The notes below the pieces were generated by a model that ran no database searches, was not told where the DNA came from, and worked only from the letters and a program-made list of their open reading frames with translations. DNA of 64,000 nucleotides. Source: Mesostigma viride. Lineage: Eukaryota; Streptophyta; Mesostigmatophyceae; Mesostigmatales; Mesostigmataceae. Made by a program: the position numbers and the translations under genes. Shown piece by piece: positions 60,599 through 64,000 of the stretch; position 1 is the stretch's first letter; each line of letters begins with the position of its first letter. The DNA is taken from NCBI GenBank assembly GCA_009746045.1, contig RPFO01000344.1, positions 31,018 to 95,017 of the forward strand, given 5' to 3'.

Positions 60599-61709
60599 CT
60601 ATAGAGCCCGAGGATTATCCGCGAGCCGCACCCCTTTCACCCAATCGGCTTTGACGCCCTTGATCTTCTTGTCGGAAACGAACTCGATCCCGCTGGGCTC
60701 GAAGATGGCGCGCAGGTCCTCGACGGTCGTCCTCCCTTCCCGGCGTGCCACAGCGGGTCCCCAGAAACTGGCCGAGGTAGGCCTTGCGAAAATCCTTCAC
60801 TTTGGTGTACCCGTCCTTGCACAGGACGACGAGGGGGGACGCCAAGAACGCCTCCGCGTTCTCGAGGGTGGGCACGGCCGCGGGCGCCGCTTCCGACGCG
60901 CGCTCGGGGACGGCGGGGTCGGGACGGTCGGGCGCATCCTCGTCCTCGAACGTGCGCAGGGAGTCCCAGGGTGGCCAACGAGCCCTCTCGTGGAAGAAGT
61001 CCATCCGCCCGCGCTTGAAGTTCGGGTTCATGTCCCACACCTTGTCACTGAGTCTGCGGCGATGCTCGAGCATCCACCTCTTGACTTCCCGCGGCACCCG
61101 CGCCTTCTTCTGCGCCATGACGAGGAAGAGCGCGTGCAAGTGGCAGGTCTTGTACTTCTCCTCGGTGCCGAGATTCTCGACGCCTGTCCTGTCCAGCCTG
61201 TCGATGATCTCGTTGGTGAGCTCGTCCTTCACGCCGTCGCCCGCATACTTCATGAGCGCGCCCGCCACCATCCCGAGACGCGTGCGGCCCTTGAAGACCG
61301 CGAAATCCGACAGGTCGAGGTCCGACATCACTCCGTTGGACACGACCCCGCGGTTGTCGTTGACGAAGAAACCGGTGGTCCGCTTCGTCCCGAGCCCACC
61401 GCCGCACGAGTACCCGTGCCGCTCGAAGAGCGCGTTCCAGAACCGCTTGTCCTGTTGGAACCGCGCCTCGTGGTCGTACCTGTCCCCCCCCTTGTCCTCC
61501 ATGAAATCGGAGAACGCCTCGAACACGCGCGCGGTCTTGGCCGTGTGCTCCGGCCCCTTGACGACGCGGTCCGTCTCGAGGAACTCGTGAAAGAGCCGCG
61601 CCAGACGCGTCTCCTCGTCCGTGAGAGATCGGTAAAGCGGCTCGTCGAGGGCCCGCAGCAGCTCGTCGACGCGCGCGCGGTCATCCTCGGATGACCAGTC
61701 GGTCGCCAT
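60599..61709 (-). CDS. Unknown viral protein with possible winged-helix end, two frameshifts
   Basis: I chose the ATG at 61709 (MATDWSSEDDRARVDELL); an in-frame ATG at 61745 exists. Notable parts: ARVFEAFSDFMEDKGGDRYD, FWNALFERHGYSCGGGLG, SDLDLSDFAVFKGRTRLGM, HALFLVMAQKKARVPREV. Near 60770 and again near 60735 the frame moves; the end reads GRTTVEDLRAIFEPSGIEFV, KKIKGVKADWVKGVRLADNP, stop 60599. That last part resembles the winged-helix tail found after some viral primase-helicases, a weak similarity without any helicase domain here. About 365 residues. Confidence 0.5.
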
Positions 61710-62070
61710 GTCGCTCGACGACGCGTGTCGGCTCGTCGCACTCATCCTGCTCGAAGGCGGACCCGACTCTCTTGATGGAGGAGGCGAGGAGGAGGATACG
61801 CCCCGCGACCTGCTCCGGAAACACCGACGACTTGAGAGCGATCTTCTCGATGGCCTCGTCCGCTGCCTCGACGCAGACTTCCAACACGTCCTTCCAGTCG
61901 CCTTCCGGAAACTTTTGCTTGCGAATAATTTGGCCGGCGATGACGACGTTCTTGCCCACGCAGTACTCGGCTACCTCGTCCTCGTCGACGGACACTCGCT
62001 CCAGAACGATTTCGTCGCACGCGGACAGGTGGCGGGTGTAGAAGTCGACGAGTCGCAGCGCACGTTCCAT
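61681..62070 (-). CDS. Unknown 129-residue viral protein
   Basis: Intact frame from 62070 (MERALRLVDFYTRHLSACDE) after ACTATAAATTTGTCGGTGG. It has VVIAGQIIRKQKFPEGDWKD and two helical stretches. It ends at 61681, overlapping the start of the next minus-strand gene by about 29 bases. Divergent to the OTU-like gene, 40 bases between starts. Family unknown. Confidence 0.55.
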   Translation of the reverse strand: MERALRLVDFYTRHLSACDEIVLERVSVDEDEVAEYCVGKNVVIAGQIIRKQKFPEGDWKDVLEVCVEAADEAIEKIALKSSVFPEQVAGRILLLASSIKRVGSAFEQDECDEPTRVVERHGDRLVIRG

Positions 62071-62110
62071 CCACCGACAAATTTATAGTATAGTGTATGT
62101 TCGATATTCG
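62071..62110. promoter_or_regulatory. Compact divergent promoter
   Basis: Forty AT-rich bases between two starts: ATTTATAGTATAGTGTATG. They read as a TATA-like box for both directions. Confidence 0.45.
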
Positions 62111-62857
62111 ATGCGCGGAGGCCTCGCGAGGAGGCGAGACCGGGGCTTTATGGAGTCCGGAATCGTGTCGGCTCGAACCGCGACGACATCCCGCGCGCCC
62201 CGCGCAGACCGACACGTCGCGATCCCGTCCGTCCGCATGATGGACGGCTCGGATCGCACGGACCGCGTGCGAACGGTCGAGTGCGGATCGGCTCCTTGGA
62301 ACAACTGTTTCTACCGCAGCGTCCTTGCGAGCCTGTACCCCGAGAGGTACCCCGCCCCGTCCACGAACGAACGGCTGTCCGTCGACGGATCCGATCTGCG
62401 CCGACGAGCGACCCGCGAACTGGCGAAGGATCCGCACCTCTTGCGACTGGGGTTGTCGTCTTCCGACCGGCCGCGCACCGCGCAAGAGTACCTGCAAGCG
62501 CACTGGGACCGCGAGATGGCGGACTCGCCGCAGATCGAGGCGACGGCGCGCGCGTTGCGTTCGCGGATCCTGGTCTACAACGACTACGGCCGCGGGGACG
62601 TGCGCGTGCACGAGTTCGGACGGCGGTACGCCGGCGGACCGGCGCGCGTCTACTACTACTTCGACCGCCTCGGAGGGCCGGACCAGTCGGGCCACTACCA
62701 GATGGCGCTGGCGCCCTCGCCCCCTCCCGCCGCGGTCAAACCGAAACGCGGACTGCTTACGACGCTGGGCACTCTGTTCGTGGACACGGACGGTGATCGC
62801 GATTACGAAGGACTACGCGAAAGTTTCAGCACAGGACTCATGTTTCGTGGGTTGTAA
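62111..62857 (+). CDS. OTU-like cysteine protease (deubiquitinase-like)
   Basis: First in-frame ATG at 62111. About residue 60 reads GSAPWNNCFYRSVLASLYPE: the catalytic Cys in the position of the OTU DGNCLFRA motif, with Asn-Asn before it. Then come IEATARALRSRILVYNDYG and, near the end, YYYFDRLGGPDQSGHYQMAL, where the His-Tyr is the expected catalytic histidine. 248 residues; the frame is intact, unusual for this block. OTU enzymes cut ubiquitin chains; giant viruses often encode them. DGN is replaced by PWNN, so activity is uncertain. Confidence 0.72.
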   Translation: MRGGLARRRDRGFMESGIVSARTATTSRAPRADRHVAIPSVRMMDGSDRTDRVRTVECGSAPWNNCFYRSVLASLYPERYPAPSTNERLSVDGSDLRRRATRELAKDPHLLRLGLSSSDRPRTAQEYLQAHWDREMADSPQIEATARALRSRILVYNDYGRGDVRVHEFGRRYAGGPARVYYYFDRLGGPDQSGHYQMALAPSPPPAAVKPKRGLLTTLGTLFVDTDGDRDYEGLRESFSTGLMFRGL

Positions 62858-62869
62858 ACGCATCTTTAT

Positions 62870-63541
62870 TCATTCATGAACAAGCCCCGTTTCCGCATAC
62901 TCGTGCACGTGTTCCCGGTCCAGTTCGGACCACCACCCCATATCCCACACGGGCGAAGACGGAGGGTCGCGGCCCTCGCGCCTGAACTTGGCGGTCAGGA
63001 CGTTGTAACACTTGACCACGAACGAGTAGGACCGGTTCGCGAAGTTCTTGTTCGACCCCAGACAATCGTACAGCCGGTCCCGTATCCTGGCCATCTCCGA
63101 TCGACTGACCCGCTTTCCGCGCCGGGCCAGCCCGTCGTGGATCTTTCCCCACAGGATCCAAAGCTTCTCCTCCTTCCTCCCCCTGGGCGTTTCGAGGGCG
63201 TCCACGCACTCCCGGTATCGCGCGGGAGACAGGACCTTCAGGACGGCCTCCAGTTGCTCGTCCTCGCGGCCGTCGAACCGGCGACGGTCGCCGTCACTCT
63301 TTTGGCGGTACTTGAGTTCCGCGCGCACCTCCCTTTCGAGCGTCTTCGCGGGATTGATCTCCCAGTAGATCTCGTCCATCTCGGGACAGACCCCGTGCCC
63401 GGTGGGCCAACTGCGGTCCAAGATGATGCGTAAGGCCAGAGGGGGCAGCGCCTGGAACATGACGCTCGGCGGACGCGGGGTCGAAACGGGAGCGAACGTC
63501 GTCCACTCGGTGGCAGGCTCCCACCCCGCGGGCTCGGCCAT
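62870..63541 (-). CDS. Unknown 223-residue viral protein
   Basis: Intact frame from 63541 (MAEPAGWEPATEWTTFAP); CGTATAAAG lies about 45 bases upstream. Contains MDEIYWEINPAKTLEREVRA, KEEKLWILWGKIHDGLARRG and SEMARIRDRLYDCLGSNKNF. Mostly helical and charged, no membrane segment, no known motif. It converges with the OTU gene; stops are 13 bases apart. Confidence 0.6.
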   Translation of the reverse strand: MAEPAGWEPATEWTTFAPVSTPRPPSVMFQALPPLALRIILDRSWPTGHGVCPEMDEIYWEINPAKTLEREVRAELKYRQKSDGDRRRFDGREDEQLEAVLKVLSPARYRECVDALETPRGRKEEKLWILWGKIHDGLARRGKRVSRSEMARIRDRLYDCLGSNKNFANRSYSFVVKCYNVLTAKFRREGRDPPSSPVWDMGWWSELDREHVHEYAETGLVHE

Positions 63542-63614
63542 GTCGGTAGCGTGTGGAGGGGAGCGACGTGGAGACGGACTTTATACGATCCCGTGAAACG
63601 ACACGATCGATCGA

Positions 63615-63899
63615 TCACTTGCCTTTCTTTGCCTCCTCCTGCGTGGGCGCGCCCGTCTGTCCCGGGAATCGGGACAGCCACGACAGACGGACCGCGTCGG
63701 CCACCGTCGCCGGAGCGGACGGGATGCCCGTCGCCATGTCGTCGTACTTGCGCTTGGTTTCCTTCGTCCTGGCGACGTGCATCCCGCAACTTCTCGCCAC
63801 GTGAACACCGCGAGCATGGATCGCGCACGTCTTCCTCCCCGGCCTGGCTTCGTTCTTGCAGCGCCCGCCGTGCGTCACCGTCTTCCTCTTACACTTCAT
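63615..63899 (-). CDS. Small CxxxT..RC..C..H zinc-knuckle protein 2
   Basis: I chose the ATG at 63899 (MKCKRKTVTHGGRCKNEARP) because the motif starts there and GCGTTTTTTTCTGAACTCG lies just upstream; an in-frame ATG at 63986 would add 29 residues. RKTCAIHA completes the C..C..C-x2-H knuckle. A short tail has ARTKETKRKYDDM and ends EEAKKGK at 63615. 94 residues. It is a paralog of the protein starting at 57647. Function unknown. Confidence 0.6.
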   Translation of the reverse strand: MKCKRKTVTHGGRCKNEARPGRKTCAIHARGVHVARSCGMHVARTKETKRKYDDMATGIPSAPATVADAVRLSWLSRFPGQTGAPTQEEAKKGK

Positions 63900-64000
63900 C
63901 GTCCGTACAACGAGTTCAGAAAAAAACGCTGGGAGGGAACAGGGACGTTCGCGGCGAAGGCGGGACGCGCCTGGACGGGCGGCCACGGATACCTGGCGAC

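Overview
This window looks like a eukaryotic nuclear contig, probably from a unicellular alga or a related protist. It is repeat-rich host DNA (1 to about 46 kb) joined to a gene-dense, clearly GC-richer block of giant-virus (NCLDV) origin (about 46.0 to 64.0 kb, running off the right edge). Evidence for a eukaryotic host is GT-AG introns, a GT29 sialyltransferase-like gene, TATA boxes, poly(A) signals, LTR retrotransposons, LINEs with a restriction-like endonuclease (RLE), and TTAA-flanked DNA elements. I do not assign host or virus to a named genus.

Layout, host side: 1-6.2 kb is a minus-strand Ty3/gypsy element (5' LTR 5586-6168, leader, gag, then PR-RT leaving the window), with a TIR element inserted in its gag zinc knuckle. 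6.2-8.1 kb holds a decayed repeat-family gene; a related copy lies at 22.0-23.2 kb. 8.2-8.5 kb is a minisatellite. 11.75-14.52 kb is a two-exon sialyltransferase-like gene. 14.54-17.15 kb is a TTAA-flanked element with long TIRs. 18.08-19.34 kb is a solo LTR with a 5-bp target duplication. 19.8-21.8 kb has pieces of RLE-type LINE. 24.84-36.77 kb is a copia-like complex bounded by two 654-bp direct repeats and carrying nested insertions: a LINE with a 13-bp target duplication inside the integrase, and a piggyBac-like TTAA element. 38.0-39.75 kb is a second gypsy LTR plus leader, inverted relative to the first.

39.9-46.0 kb is a small gene cluster: a RING/TRAF-type zinc protein with two introns, two F-box-like paralogs and a Cys-rich zinc-binding protein, separated by palindrome-rich DNA and a foldback MITE. 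The second F-box-like gene ends abruptly where the viral block starts.

Viral block: two incomplete major capsid proteins with opposite ends missing, a basic repeat protein, a truncated B12-dependent (class II) ribonucleotide reductase, several single-pass or multi-pass membrane proteins, a D6/D11-type helicase, an OTU-like protease, small zinc-knuckle and Cys-rich proteins, and several unknown proteins. Genes are tightly packed on both strands, and some convergent genes overlap at their stop codons. Many share an A/T-run promoter close to the ATG. Nearly every longer viral gene is broken by one or two single-base frameshifts although codon quality is good on both sides. The first 2.6 kb of the block is a mosaic of truncated genes. 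This fits an endogenized giant virus in early decay; uncorrected long-read indels could explain some of the shifts, since a few cluster genes outside the block have them too.
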